NCBI RefSeq assembly: GCF_004352825.1 | Contig: NZ_SJRW01000001.1 | Location: 62,001-126,000 of the forward strand | Origin: Luteimonas arsenica | Lineage (GTDB): Bacteria; Pseudomonadota; Gammaproteobacteria; Xanthomonadales; Xanthomonadaceae | Reading direction: 5' to 3' | Length of the DNA: 64,000 nucleotides | Part shown: positions 47,390 to 55,712 of the stretch, one piece after another | Position numbering within the stretch: the first letter of the stretch is position 1 | How the letters are laid out: each line of letters starts with the position of its first letter | Program-made: the position numbers and the translations under genes | Notes under the pieces: generated by a model | What the model was told of the DNA's origin: nothing | Seen by the model: only the letters and a program-made list of their open reading frames with translations | Databases searched by the model: none

Positions 47390-49048
47390 ATGACCGAAGC
47401 CTGCAACATCGCCGCGGCGCTGCCCCGGCTCGCCGCCGAGGCACCGGAGCGCATCGCGATGCGCTGCCCGGGCCACGGCGGCCGCTACGACGCGGCCCTC
47501 AGCTACGGCGAGCTCGACCGGCGCAGCGACGCCATCGCCGCCGGCCTGGCACGGCGCGGCATCGGCCGCGGCAGCCGCACGGTGGTGATGGTGCGGCCGA
47601 CGCCGGAGTTCTTCCTGCTGATGTACGCGCTGTTCAAGGCCGGTGCGGTACCGGTGCTGGTGGACCCGGGCATCGACAAGCGTGCGCTGAAGCAGTGCCT
47701 GGACGAGGCGCGGCCGGACGCCTTCATCGGCGTGCCGCTGGCGATGTTCGCGCGCGTGCTGCTGCGCTGGGCGCGGGCGGCGAAGCTGCGCATCACCACC
47801 GGGCGCAGCGCGCGGTTCGCCGACGCCACCCTGGCCGAGGTGGAACGCGACGGCGAGGGCGCCGGCCCGCAGCTGATCGCGACCGCACCCGACGACGTGG
47901 CCGCGATCCTGTTCACCAGCGGATCCACCGGCGTGCCCAAGGGCGTGGTCTACCGCCACCGCCACTTCGTGGCCCAGATCGACATGCTGCGCGACGCCTT
48001 CGGCCTGCAGCCCGGCGGCGTCGACCTGCCGACCTTCCCGCCGTTCGCGCTGTTCGATCCGGCGCTGGGGCTGACCTCGATCATTCCCGACATGGATCCG
48101 ACGCGGCCGGCGAAGGCCGATCCGCGCAAGCTGCATGCGGCGATCGAACGCTTCGGCGTGACCCAGCTGTTCGGTTCGCCGGCGCTGATGCGGGTGCTGG
48201 CGAACCACGGGCGGCCGCTGCCCACCGTCACCCGCGTCACCTCGGCCGGCGCACCCGTGCCCGCCGACGTAGTGGCGAAGATGCGCGAACTGCTGCCCGC
48301 CGACGCCCAGTTCTGGACGCCCTACGGCGCGACCGAATGCCTGCCGGTGGCGGTGATCGAGGGTCGCGAACTGATGACCCTGCGCGAGCGCACCGAGACC
48401 GGCGCCGGCACCTGCGTCGGTCGCCCGGTGGCGCCGAACGAGGTGCGCATCATCCGCATCACCGACGAGGCCATCGCCGAGTGGTCGGACGAACTGCTGG
48501 TGAAGCCGGGCCAGGTCGGCGAGATCACGGTGGCGGGGCCCACGGCCACGGACACCTATTTCAACCGTGAGGCGCAGACGCGGCTGGCGAAGATCCGCGA
48601 AGGTGCGCGCATCGTCCACCGCATGGGCGACCTCGGCTATTTCGACGCCGAAGGCCGCCTCTGGTTCTGCGGCCGCAAGTCGCAGCGCGTGGTCACCGCC
48701 AACCGCACCCTCTGCACCGAACAGGTCGAGCCGGTCTTCGATACCCACCCCGAAGTGCGCCGCACCGCCCTGGTCGGCATCGGCGAACGCGGCGCCCAGC
48801 GGCTGCTGCTCTGCGTCGAGTTGAACGTCGGCATCGCGAAGACGGAGCACGCCCGCATCGCCGACGAACTCCGCCACCTCGGCGAAGGTTTCGTGCACAC
48901 CGCCCACGTCGACAGCTTCACCTTCCACCCCGCATTCCCGGTCGACATCCGCCACAATGCGAAGATCGGCCGCGAAAAGCTGGCCGTCTGGGCCGCGCGC
49001 GAGCTCCGTGCCGGCAGGGTCTTCGAACCGGCGTCGGCGCCGGACTGA
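47390..49048 (+). CDS. oleC: OleC, beta-lactone synthetase
   Basis: A 552-residue ANL-superfamily adenylating enzyme converting 2-alkyl-3-hydroxyalkanoate to a beta-lactone. The AMP-binding loop is LFTSGSTGVPKGV near residue 170, YGATE is at TPYGATECLPVAV, and the hinge GDLGYFDAEGRLWFCGRKSQRV precedes the C-terminal domain whose catalytic Lys is in HNAKIGREKL. Sequence and neighbours (oleD 12 bp downstream) distinguish it from general acyl-CoA ligases. ATG 47390 lies 17 bp after the M20 stop. Confidence 0.94.
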   Translation: MTEACNIAAALPRLAAEAPERIAMRCPGHGGRYDAALSYGELDRRSDAIAAGLARRGIGRGSRTVVMVRPTPEFFLLMYALFKAGAVPVLVDPGIDKRALKQCLDEARPDAFIGVPLAMFARVLLRWARAAKLRITTGRSARFADATLAEVERDGEGAGPQLIATAPDDVAAILFTSGSTGVPKGVVYRHRHFVAQIDMLRDAFGLQPGGVDLPTFPPFALFDPALGLTSIIPDMDPTRPAKADPRKLHAAIERFGVTQLFGSPALMRVLANHGRPLPTVTRVTSAGAPVPADVVAKMRELLPADAQFWTPYGATECLPVAVIEGRELMTLRERTETGAGTCVGRPVAPNEVRIIRITDEAIAEWSDELLVKPGQVGEITVAGPTATDTYFNREAQTRLAKIREGARIVHRMGDLGYFDAEGRLWFCGRKSQRVVTANRTLCTEQVEPVFDTHPEVRRTALVGIGERGAQRLLLCVELNVGIAKTEHARIADELRHLGEGFVHTAHVDSFTFHPAFPVDIRHNAKIGREKLAVWAARELRAGRVFEPASAPD

Positions 49049-49060
49049 CGCGGGAGCGGC

Positions 49061-50071
49061 GTGGTGCGGATACTGGTGACGGGCGGTGGCGGATTCCTCG
49101 GGCAGGCGCTGTGCCGCGGCCTGGTCGAACGCGGGCACGAGGTCACCAGCTTCAACCGCGGCCACTACCCGGAGCTCGACGTGCTGGGCGTGCGCCAGCT
49201 GCGCGGCGACCTCGCCGACCGCGACGCCGTCATCGCCGCCTGCGCCGGCATGGACGCGGTGCTGCACAACGCCGCCAAGGCCGGCGCCTGGGGCAGCTAC
49301 GACAGCTACCACCGCGCCAACGTCATGGGCACCGGGCACGTGCTGGCCGGCTGCCGCGAGCACTTCGTGCCGAAGCTGGTGCACACCTCCTCGCCCAGCG
49401 TCACCCACCGCGCCACGCATCCGGTGGAAGGCGGCACCGCCGACACCGTGCCCTACGGCGAGGACCTGAAGGCGCCGTACGCGGCCACCAAGCTGATCGC
49501 CGAGAAGATCGTGCTCGCCGCCAACGACGACACCCTGGCCACGGTCGCCCTGCGCCCGCGCCTGATCTGGGGCCCGGGCGACAACCAGCTGGTGCCGCGG
49601 CTGGCCGAGCGCGCGCGCGCCGGCCGCCTGCGCTTCGTAGGCGACGGGCTCAACCGCATCGACACCACCTATATCGACAACGCCGCCCAGGCCCACTTCG
49701 ACGCGCTCGACCATCTCGAGGTCGGCGCCGCCTGCGCCGGCCGCGCCTACTTCATCAGCAACGGCGAGCCGATGGCGGTGCGCGATATCGTCAACGGCCT
49801 GTTGCGGGCCTCGGGCGCGCCGGAGGTGCAGGGCACGATCCCGTTCCGCGTGGCCTACGCCGTGGGCGCGGCCTGCGAGGCGCTGTGGCCGCTGCTGCGC
49901 CTGGGCGGCGAGCCGCCGATGACCCGCTTCCTGGCCGAGCAGCTCAGCACCACCCACTGGTACGACATGGCGCCGGCCACCCGCGACTTCGGCTACGTGC
50001 CGCGGGTGTCGATCGCCAAGGGGCTGGAGCGCCTGGCCGCGTCGCAGGGCGGGGCGGCCATCACTTCCTGA
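49061..50071 (+). CDS. oleD: OleD, 2-alkyl-3-ketoalkanoate reductase
   Basis: A 336-residue extended SDR that reduces the OleA product to the beta-hydroxy acid with NADPH. The cofactor motif is [10 protein letters not shown] at residues 6-15, the catalytic pair is YAATK, and HTSSPSV supplies the Ser. GGGAGC precedes GTG 49061; GTG 49064 is an alternative. It follows oleC by 12 bp and is the last ole gene. Confidence 0.94.
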   Translation: MVRILVTGGGGFLGQALCRGLVERGHEVTSFNRGHYPELDVLGVRQLRGDLADRDAVIAACAGMDAVLHNAAKAGAWGSYDSYHRANVMGTGHVLAGCREHFVPKLVHTSSPSVTHRATHPVEGGTADTVPYGEDLKAPYAATKLIAEKIVLAANDDTLATVALRPRLIWGPGDNQLVPRLAERARAGRLRFVGDGLNRIDTTYIDNAAQAHFDALDHLEVGAACAGRAYFISNGEPMAVRDIVNGLLRASGAPEVQGTIPFRVAYAVGAACEALWPLLRLGGEPPMTRFLAEQLSTTHWYDMAPATRDFGYVPRVSIAKGLERLAASQGGAAITS

Positions 50072-50132
50072 CCACCGCGCTCCCCTGAACATGTGCCCGG
50101 TCGTCCGCATTCCGACGGACCGGAGAATCCAG

Positions 50133-50291
50133 ATGCTCAGCTACGCCGTCATTTTCATCGTCATCGCCCTGATCGCCGCCGTGCTCGGTTTCGGCGGCAT
50201 CGCCGGTACCGCCGCGGGCATCGCCAAGATCCTGTTCGTGGTGTTCCTGATCCTGGCCATCATCTCGTTCTTCCGCGGCAGGAAGATCTGA
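50133..50291 (+). CDS. YtjA/DUF1328 small membrane protein
   Basis: A 52-residue protein with two hydrophobic segments, [19 protein letters not shown] and [17 protein letters not shown], separated by [10 protein letters not shown], exactly the YtjA pattern. CGGAG lies 7 nt before ATG 50133. Family members respond to stress in several proteobacteria; role unknown. Confidence 0.9.
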   Translation: MLSYAVIFIVIALIAAVLGFGGIAGTAAGIAKILFVVFLILAIISFFRGRKI

Positions 50292-50296
50292 ATCCC

Positions 50297-50332
50297 CGCC
50301 GCCGCGGTGCCGCCTCCGGCACCGCGGCGGCG
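50297..50332. terminator. GC-rich hairpin between ytjA and ubiJ
   Basis: Perfect 15-bp arms (50297-50311 and 50318-50332) with a 6-nt loop follow the ytjA stop by 5 nt. There is no T-tract, so it may be a Rho-assisted end or a 3' stabiliser. Confidence 0.5.
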
Positions 50333-50346
50333 CAGGCCGCGGCCGC

Positions 50347-50352
50347 TACAAT
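50347..50352 (+). promoter_or_regulatory. -10 box for ubiJ, predicted leaderless
   Basis: TACAAT at 50347-50352 ends 7 nt before ATG 50360. No RBS is visible for that start; an ATG at 50351 overlaps the hexamer and is less likely. Confidence 0.48.
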
Positions 50353-50359
50353 GCCGGCC

Positions 50360-51016
50360 ATGGCCCGATCCCCGTCTCCCTTGTCCGGCTTGAAGCCGCT
50401 GGCCGGCCGCGCGCTGGAATCGGCGCTCAACCGCGCGCTCACCCTCGACGACGACACCCGCCAGGCGCTGTCCCGGCTGGACGGGCGGCATGTCGCCCTG
50501 CACCTGGCCTCGCCGCCGCTGGCGATGTCGATCCGCGTCGACGGCGAGGCGCTGCGCGTGGGCCCGGTGGAGGCCGACGCCGATCCCGACCTGTCGGTGC
50601 GCACCACGATCGGCGGCCTCTTCGGCCAGCTGCAGACCCTGCTCGGTGCCGGCGACGACCACGCCACGCCCAGCGGCCGCCTGCGCATCGAGGGCGATGC
50701 CGAGCTGGCGCGCGCGCTGCAACGGCTGGCCCAGCGTTTCGATCCCGACTGGCAGCGGCCCTTCGTGGCCGCCTTCGGCGAGGTGGTGGGCGTGCAGGTG
50801 GCCAATGCCGCGGCCTCGGCGCTGAAGGGCGCGCGCCGCGCCGGCCAGGAGTTCGCGTCCACCGCTGCCGAATACGTGGTGGAGGAGTCGCGCGACGTGG
50901 TCGGGAAGCATGAGCTCGACGCCTTCCACGACGATGTCGACGTGCTGCGCGACGACGTCGAGCGCATCGCCGCGCGCGTGGCGCGCCTGGCGGCGGCCGC
51001 GGGAGGCGCGCGGTGA
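50360..51016 (+). CDS. ubiJ: UbiJ, SCP2-domain ubiquinone assembly factor
   Basis: A 218-residue protein. The SCP2-like lipid-binding domain spans about 15-120 ([47 protein letters not shown]), and the C-terminal helix with [21 protein letters not shown] is a coiled coil. UbiJ with UbiK supports the Ubi metabolon. The stop overlaps GTG of ubiB (GTGA). Confidence 0.9.
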   Translation: MARSPSPLSGLKPLAGRALESALNRALTLDDDTRQALSRLDGRHVALHLASPPLAMSIRVDGEALRVGPVEADADPDLSVRTTIGGLFGQLQTLLGAGDDHATPSGRLRIEGDAELARALQRLAQRFDPDWQRPFVAAFGEVVGVQVANAAASALKGARRAGQEFASTAAEYVVEESRDVVGKHELDAFHDDVDVLRDDVERIAARVARLAAAAGGAR

Positions 51017-52683
51017 GGTCGGGCCTGCATGCGCTGAAGATCGGGCGCGTCCTGCTCCGCTACCGCCTGCACACCCTGGCCGAGGGCACGCCGGCCGGGC
51101 GCTGGCTGTGGCTGCTGCGGCCCTTCGTGCCGGGCGCCGAACGCGGGATCACCGACCTGCCGCGCGGCGCGCGCGTGCGCCTGGCACTGCAGGAGCTCGG
51201 GCCGATCTTCGTCAAGTTCGGCCAGGTGCTGTCCACGCGCCGCGACCTGGTGCCGCCCGACATCGCCGACGAGCTGGTGCTGCTGCAGGATCAGGTCGCG
51301 CCCTTCGACGGCGAGGTCGCGCGCGGGATCGTCGAGCGCGAGCTGGGAATGCCGGTGGCCGACGCCTTCGCGCGCTTCGACACCGTGCCGCTGGCTTCGG
51401 CCTCGGTGGCGCAGGTGCATGCGGCGGAGCTGCCCGGCATCGACGGTGGCCTGCCGCGGCAGGTGGTGGTGAAGGTGCTGCGCCCTGGCATCGACGCCCG
51501 CATCGCCGCCGACATCCGCCTGCTCGAGCGCATCGCAGGCTTCGTCGAGCGCACCCATCCCAATGCCGACAAGATCCGCCCGCGCGAAGTCGTGGACGAG
51601 GTCGCGACCACGCTCGCCGCCGAGCTGGATCTGCAGCGCGAGGGCGCGAACGCCTCGGTGCTGCGCCGCAACTGGGAGGGTTCGCCCGACCTGTACGTGC
51701 CGGCGCCGGTGTGGTCGCACAGCACCGAGCGGATCCTGACGCTGGAGCGTGTGACCGGCATCCCCAGCGACGACCTCGCCGCGATCGAGGCCGCCGGCAT
51801 CGACCGCAGGCTGCTCGCGGCCAAGGCCGTGCGCGTGTTCTACACCCAGGTGTTCCGCGACAACTTCTTCCACGCCGACGCCCACGCCGGCAACATCTGG
51901 GTCGACGACGACCCGTCGCGGCGGCTCAACCCGCGCTTCATCGCGCTGGACTTCGGCATCGTCGGCCAGCTGTCCGGCGACGACCAGTACTACCTCGCCG
52001 AGAACTTCATGGCGATCTTCAACAAGGACTACCGGCGCATCGCCGAGCTGCACGTGCAGGCGGGCTGGATGCCGTCGACGCTGCGCCTGGACGAGCTGGA
52101 GGCGGCGGTGCGCGGCGTCTGCGAGCCCTATTTCACGCGGCCGCTGTCGGAGTTCTCGCTCGGCGAGGTGCTGCTGAAGCTGTTCCGCACCGCGCAGCGC
52201 TACCAGCTGACCCTGCAGCCGCAGCTGATCCTGATGCAGAAGACCCTGCTCAACGTCGAGGGCGTGAGCCGGCACCTGGATCCGGAGATCGACATCTGGG
52301 CGGTGGCGCGGCCGGTGCTGGAGCGGATCCTGGCCGAGCGCTACAGCCCTCAGCGCCTGGGCGCCGAGTTCCGCAAGCGCCTGCCGGAACTCGCCACGCG
52401 CGCGCCGGAAATGCCGGGCCTGCTGCACGCCTGGCTGACGCAGCAGGTCGAGGGCCGGCACCAGCTGGGCATGCATTCGAAGGAAATGGCCGAGCTGGTC
52501 GAAGTGATGCGCGCGATGCAGCGCCGCACCGTGGCCGCGATCCTCGGCGTCGGCCTGCTGGTGGTGGCCGCGGTGCTGTACGGCCTCGACGCCGGCGGCC
52601 CGCGCCTGTGGTCGGTGCCGGTGACGGCGTGGGTCGCCGGCATCGGCGGCCTTTGGGCCATCATCGCCGCCCGCCCGCGGTGA
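51013..52683 (+). CDS. ubiB: UbiB, ubiquinone biosynthesis kinase-like protein
   Basis: A 556-residue ABC1/UbiB atypical kinase. [21 protein letters not shown] carries the KxGQ motif, [10 protein letters not shown] the Ala-rich loop, HADAHAGNI the catalytic-loop equivalent and ALDFGIVGQ the metal site. Two hydrophobic helices close the C-terminus (about 505-550). It supports ubiquinone synthesis, possibly by extracting precursors from the membrane. Translationally coupled to ubiJ; stop overlaps truC by 1 nt. Confidence 0.96.
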   Translation: MRSGLHALKIGRVLLRYRLHTLAEGTPAGRWLWLLRPFVPGAERGITDLPRGARVRLALQELGPIFVKFGQVLSTRRDLVPPDIADELVLLQDQVAPFDGEVARGIVERELGMPVADAFARFDTVPLASASVAQVHAAELPGIDGGLPRQVVVKVLRPGIDARIAADIRLLERIAGFVERTHPNADKIRPREVVDEVATTLAAELDLQREGANASVLRRNWEGSPDLYVPAPVWSHSTERILTLERVTGIPSDDLAAIEAAGIDRRLLAAKAVRVFYTQVFRDNFFHADAHAGNIWVDDDPSRRLNPRFIALDFGIVGQLSGDDQYYLAENFMAIFNKDYRRIAELHVQAGWMPSTLRLDELEAAVRGVCEPYFTRPLSEFSLGEVLLKLFRTAQRYQLTLQPQLILMQKTLLNVEGVSRHLDPEIDIWAVARPVLERILAERYSPQRLGAEFRKRLPELATRAPEMPGLLHAWLTQQVEGRHQLGMHSKEMAELVEVMRAMQRRTVAAILGVGLLVVAAVLYGLDAGGPRLWSVPVTAWVAGIGGLWAIIAARPR

Positions 52684-53474
52684 TGAGCCCCACCTCCGCC
52701 GGAAACACCCCCGGTAGGAGCGGCTATAGCCGCGATGGGAGTGAAATCGCGGCTATAGCCGCTCCCACAGAGCCTGCCGCTCCTGCCCTGGCGGTCCTGC
52801 ACCTGGAGGAGCGCTTCGCCGTCGTCAACAAGCCCGCCGGCCTGATGGTCCACGACAGCAAGCTGGCCCGCGGCGAGGACGACTTTGCCGCGGATCGCCT
52901 ACGTGAACAGTTCGGCCGGCCGATCTTCCTCGTGCATCGCCTCGACCGCGCCACCAGCGGCTGCCTGCTGCTGGCCTTCGACCGCGATACCGCGTCGGCG
53001 CTGGGCAAGTCGCTGATGTTGCACGAGGTCGACAAGGCCTACCTCGCCGTCTGCCGCGGCTGGCCGGCGGACGAGGCCTTCACCGTCGACCATCCGCTCG
53101 ACGGCGGCCCCGGCAAGCCGCAGAAGAAGCCCGCGGTGACCCGCTTCGAACGCCTGGCCACCGCCGAACTGCCGATCCCGTCCGCCGGCTTCGAGACCTC
53201 GCGCTACGCCCTGCTGCGCGCCTGGCCTCAGACCGGCCGCTTCCGCCAGATCCGCCGTCATCTCAAGCACCTCTCGCACCACCTCGTCGGCGACACCAGC
53301 CACGGCGATGGCCGCCACAACCGCAGCTTCCGCATGATGGGCATCCATCGGATGCTGCTGCACGCCGAGCAGCTGGCCTTCCCGCATCCGCACGATGTGG
53401 CCACGCGCGTGCACGTGACCGCGCCGCCGGACGGCGAATTCGCACGCGCTCTGGCATTCTTCGCGCAGCCCTGA
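52683..53474 (+). CDS. truC: tRNA pseudouridine(65) synthase TruC, with REP-encoded leader
   Basis: A 263-residue RluA-family synthase. The catalytic motif is VHRLDRATSG and the flanking VVNKPAGLMVHDS, TGRFRQIRRHLKHLSHHLVGD and HGDGRHNR match TruC. Compared with E. coli TruC, which begins at the strand before NKPxG, about 37 extra residues precede VLHLEERFAVVNKP. Residues 12-28 of this leader are encoded by a REP-like hairpin (52717-52765). No in-frame ATG, GTG or TTG lies between the hairpin and the core, so the start should be ATG 52683, 1 nt into the ubiB stop. Confidence 0.9.
   Translation: MSPTSAGNTPGRSGYSRDGSEIAAIAAPTEPAAPALAVLHLEERFAVVNKPAGLMVHDSKLARGEDDFAADRLREQFGRPIFLVHRLDRATSGCLLLAFDRDTASALGKSLMLHEVDKAYLAVCRGWPADEAFTVDHPLDGGPGKPQKKPAVTRFERLATAELPIPSAGFETSRYALLRAWPQTGRFRQIRRHLKHLSHHLVGDTSHGDGRHNRSFRMMGIHRMLLHAEQLAFPHPHDVATRVHVTAPPDGEFARALAFFAQP
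52717..52765. repeat. REP-like hairpin, copy 3, inside truC
   Basis: 20-bp perfect arms (52717-52736 and 52746-52765) around a 9-nt loop, with the internal variant GGCTATAGCC where copies 1 and 2 have GGCTACAGCC. It is in frame with truC and translates as a Ser/Tyr/Arg then Ala-rich leader. A transcript passing here would fold near the truC start. Confidence 0.9.
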
Positions 53475-53548
53475 TCGCAGCGATCGCCGCGGTTCGCCAC
53501 CGCTGCCGCGAGCCGGCGATGATCGTGCAGGCCACCGGATCCCGACGC

Positions 53549-53968
53549 ATGACCGCCACGCCGAACCCCATCGAAATCCCCGAAAGCGAGCTTGTCGAAC
53601 GCTTCGTCCGCGCCTCCGGCCCCGGGGGCCAGAACGTCAACAAGGTCGCGACCGCGGTCGAGCTGCGCTTCGATATCGCCGCTTCGCCCTCGCTGCCCGA
53701 GGCGGTGCGCGAGCGACTGCTGGCCAAGCGCGACCGCCGCGTCACCGACGAAGGCGTACTGGTGATCAGCGCCCAGCGCTTCCGCACCCAGGAGCGCAAC
53801 CGACAGGATGCGCGCGAGCGGCTGGCGGCCTTCATCGAATCCGGACTGCGTGCGCCGAAAAAGCGCGTACCGACCAAGCCCAGCCGCGCGGCCAAGGCGC
53901 GGCGGCTGGATGCCAAGCGCGAGCGTAGTACGATCAAGCGCGGTCGCACGGGGCGCGACTGGGACTGA
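53549..53968 (+). CDS. arfB: Alternative ribosome-rescue factor ArfB
   Basis: A 139-residue peptidyl-tRNA hydrolase. The GGQ motif is in ASGPGGQNVNKVATAVELRF (GGQ at residues 26-28). The C-terminal tail is highly basic (KKRVPTKPSRAAKARRLDAKRE), as needed to enter the empty mRNA channel of stalled ribosomes. ATG 53549 gives the family length; a longer frame from 53519 is possible. Confidence 0.93.
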   Translation: MTATPNPIEIPESELVERFVRASGPGGQNVNKVATAVELRFDIAASPSLPEAVRERLLAKRDRRVTDEGVLVISAQRFRTQERNRQDARERLAAFIESGLRAPKKRVPTKPSRAAKARRLDAKRERSTIKRGRTGRDWD

Positions 53969-53985
53969 TCCATCGCAGGGGAACC

Positions 53986-54591
53986 ATGAGCGCAGCCGGC
54001 GACGACATCCTGCCCGAGCTTCCGCCAAAGGTGCCGCGGGTGAAGCCGAACCGCTTCACGCGCTGGTTCGGGCGCACGATTCTCCGCCTCGGCGGCTGGC
54101 GCCTGGTCGGCGAATTCCCCGACGAACCCCGGGTGGTGCTGATCGGCGCACCGCATTCCTCGAACTGGGACGGGATCTGGGGCATGGCCGCGAAGATCGG
54201 TCTGGGCTTGGACATCAGGATCCTCGGCAAGCAGGAGCTGTTCTGGTGGCCGCTCAGCATCCTTTTGCGCGGGCTGGGGATCGTGGCGATCGACCGCCAG
54301 CGCTCGTCCGGCGTGGTCGACCAGGTCGCGGAGATGATCCGCAGCCGCGAGCGGTTCTGGTTCGGCCTCGCGCCCGAGGGCACGCGCAAGCCGGTGGAGC
54401 ACTGGAAGAGCGGCTTCCTGAAGATCGCGCGCGCGGCCGATGTGCCGGTGCTGCCGGTGTATTTCCACTATCCGGAGAAGATCATCGGCGTTGGCCCGCT
54501 GTTCCACGTCGGCGACGACACCGAGGCCGACATGCGCCGCATCCGCGAGTGGTACCGGCCCTGGCAGGGGCGCAATCGCGGTACGGTCTGA
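53986..54591 (+). CDS. Lysophospholipid acyltransferase-family protein
   Basis: A 201-residue protein with the HX4D motif as APHSSNWDG and the EGTR motif as LAPEGTRK, in the family arrangement. It resembles the short 1-acyl-glycerol-3-phosphate acyltransferase group found with diverse acceptors. One hydrophobic segment near residues 85-103. AGGGGAACC precedes ATG 53986. It is a second acyltransferase besides the one at 12898; acceptor unknown. Confidence 0.85.
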   Translation: MSAAGDDILPELPPKVPRVKPNRFTRWFGRTILRLGGWRLVGEFPDEPRVVLIGAPHSSNWDGIWGMAAKIGLGLDIRILGKQELFWWPLSILLRGLGIVAIDRQRSSGVVDQVAEMIRSRERFWFGLAPEGTRKPVEHWKSGFLKIARAADVPVLPVYFHYPEKIIGVGPLFHVGDDTEADMRRIREWYRPWQGRNRGTV

Positions 54592-54610
54592 GGTTTTCCA
54601 GGAGCAGGAC

Positions 54611-55699
54611 ATGAAGCGATTCGATCGAAGGCGTGCGGCCGCCGTGGTGCTGGCAGGGGCGATGCTGATGGGATGTGCGGCGATCGTGGGTGCCGCGCAA
54701 GCGCAAGATGGCGAGGCATCCACGGCTGCCGGCGCGGGCGGGGGTTCGCATACAGGTGCGACCGCAGCGCCGGTGCTCGCCATCCACGGCGGCGCGGGCG
54801 TGGTGCGCGCGGGGCTTTCGGACGAGGACCAGGCCGCCGCGCGCGCGGGCCTCGAACGTGCCCTGCTGGCCGGCCACGCGAAGCTCCAGGCCGGCGCGCC
54901 GGCGCTGGATGCCGTGGTCGCGGCGATCACCGTGCTCGAGGACGATCCCGCCTTCAACGCCGGCCGCGGCGCGGTGTTCACCCACGAGGGCCGCAACGAA
55001 CTCGACGCCTCGCTGATGGACGGGCGCGACCGCAATGCCGGTGCCGTCGCCGGCGTGCAGCGCGTGCGCAACCCGATCCTGCTGGCGCGCGCGGTGATGG
55101 AGCGGTCGCCGCACGTGATGCTGGCCGGCAGCGGCGCGGAGGCCTTCGCCGAAGGGCAGGGCATCGAGCTGGTCGATCCCTCGTACTTCCGCACCGAGCG
55201 CCGCTGGGAGCAGCTGCAGCGCGCGCTGCGCAAGGAGGTCGCAGGTCGCGAAGGCCTCAAGTACGTCGGCACGGTCGGCGCCGTGGCGCTCGATGCACGC
55301 GGCCACCTGGCGGCCGGCACCTCCACTGGCGGCATGACCAACAAGCGCTGGGGCCGCATCGGCGACTCACCGGTCATCGGCGCCGGCACCTGGGCCGACG
55401 AAGGTTGCGCCGTGTCGGGCACCGGCTGGGGCGAGTTCTACCTCCGCACCGCCGCCGCGCACGAAGTCTGCACCCGCGTGCGCCATCGCGGCGAGGACAT
55501 CGCCACCGCCGCGGATGCCGTGATCAATGGCGAAGTGGTGCAAGCCGGCGGCGACGGCGGCGCGATCGCCCTCGACGCGAAGGGCCGCGTCGCCTTCCCC
55601 TTCAACACCGAGGGCATGTACCGAGGCTGGATCGGCACCGACGGCGTGCCGCACGTCGCAGTCTTCGCCGACGAAAGCCTGCCGCTGCCCACCGACTGA
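54611..55699 (+). CDS. Isoaspartyl peptidase/L-asparaginase, plant type, secreted
   Basis: A 362-residue Ntn-hydrolase precursor with an N-terminal hydrophobic signal (VVLAGAMLMGC could be a lipobox). IHGGAGVVRAG opens the domain; autocleavage should occur at GTVGAVALD, giving an N-terminal catalytic Thr, with GTSTGGMTNK downstream for substrate binding. It hydrolyses beta-aspartyl peptides and asparagine. CCAGGAGCAGG precedes ATG 54611. Confidence 0.93.
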   Translation: MKRFDRRRAAAVVLAGAMLMGCAAIVGAAQAQDGEASTAAGAGGGSHTGATAAPVLAIHGGAGVVRAGLSDEDQAAARAGLERALLAGHAKLQAGAPALDAVVAAITVLEDDPAFNAGRGAVFTHEGRNELDASLMDGRDRNAGAVAGVQRVRNPILLARAVMERSPHVMLAGSGAEAFAEGQGIELVDPSYFRTERRWEQLQRALRKEVAGREGLKYVGTVGAVALDARGHLAAGTSTGGMTNKRWGRIGDSPVIGAGTWADEGCAVSGTGWGEFYLRTAAAHEVCTRVRHRGEDIATAADAVINGEVVQAGGDGGAIALDAKGRVAFPFNTEGMYRGWIGTDGVPHVAVFADESLPLPTD

Positions 55700-55712
55700 G
55701 GTCGCGCCGCCC

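Noticed and set aside
44172-47444. A minus-strand open frame of 1090 codons over oleB and the M20 gene
   Set aside because: Antisense shadow of two motif-bearing genes; no domain of its own.
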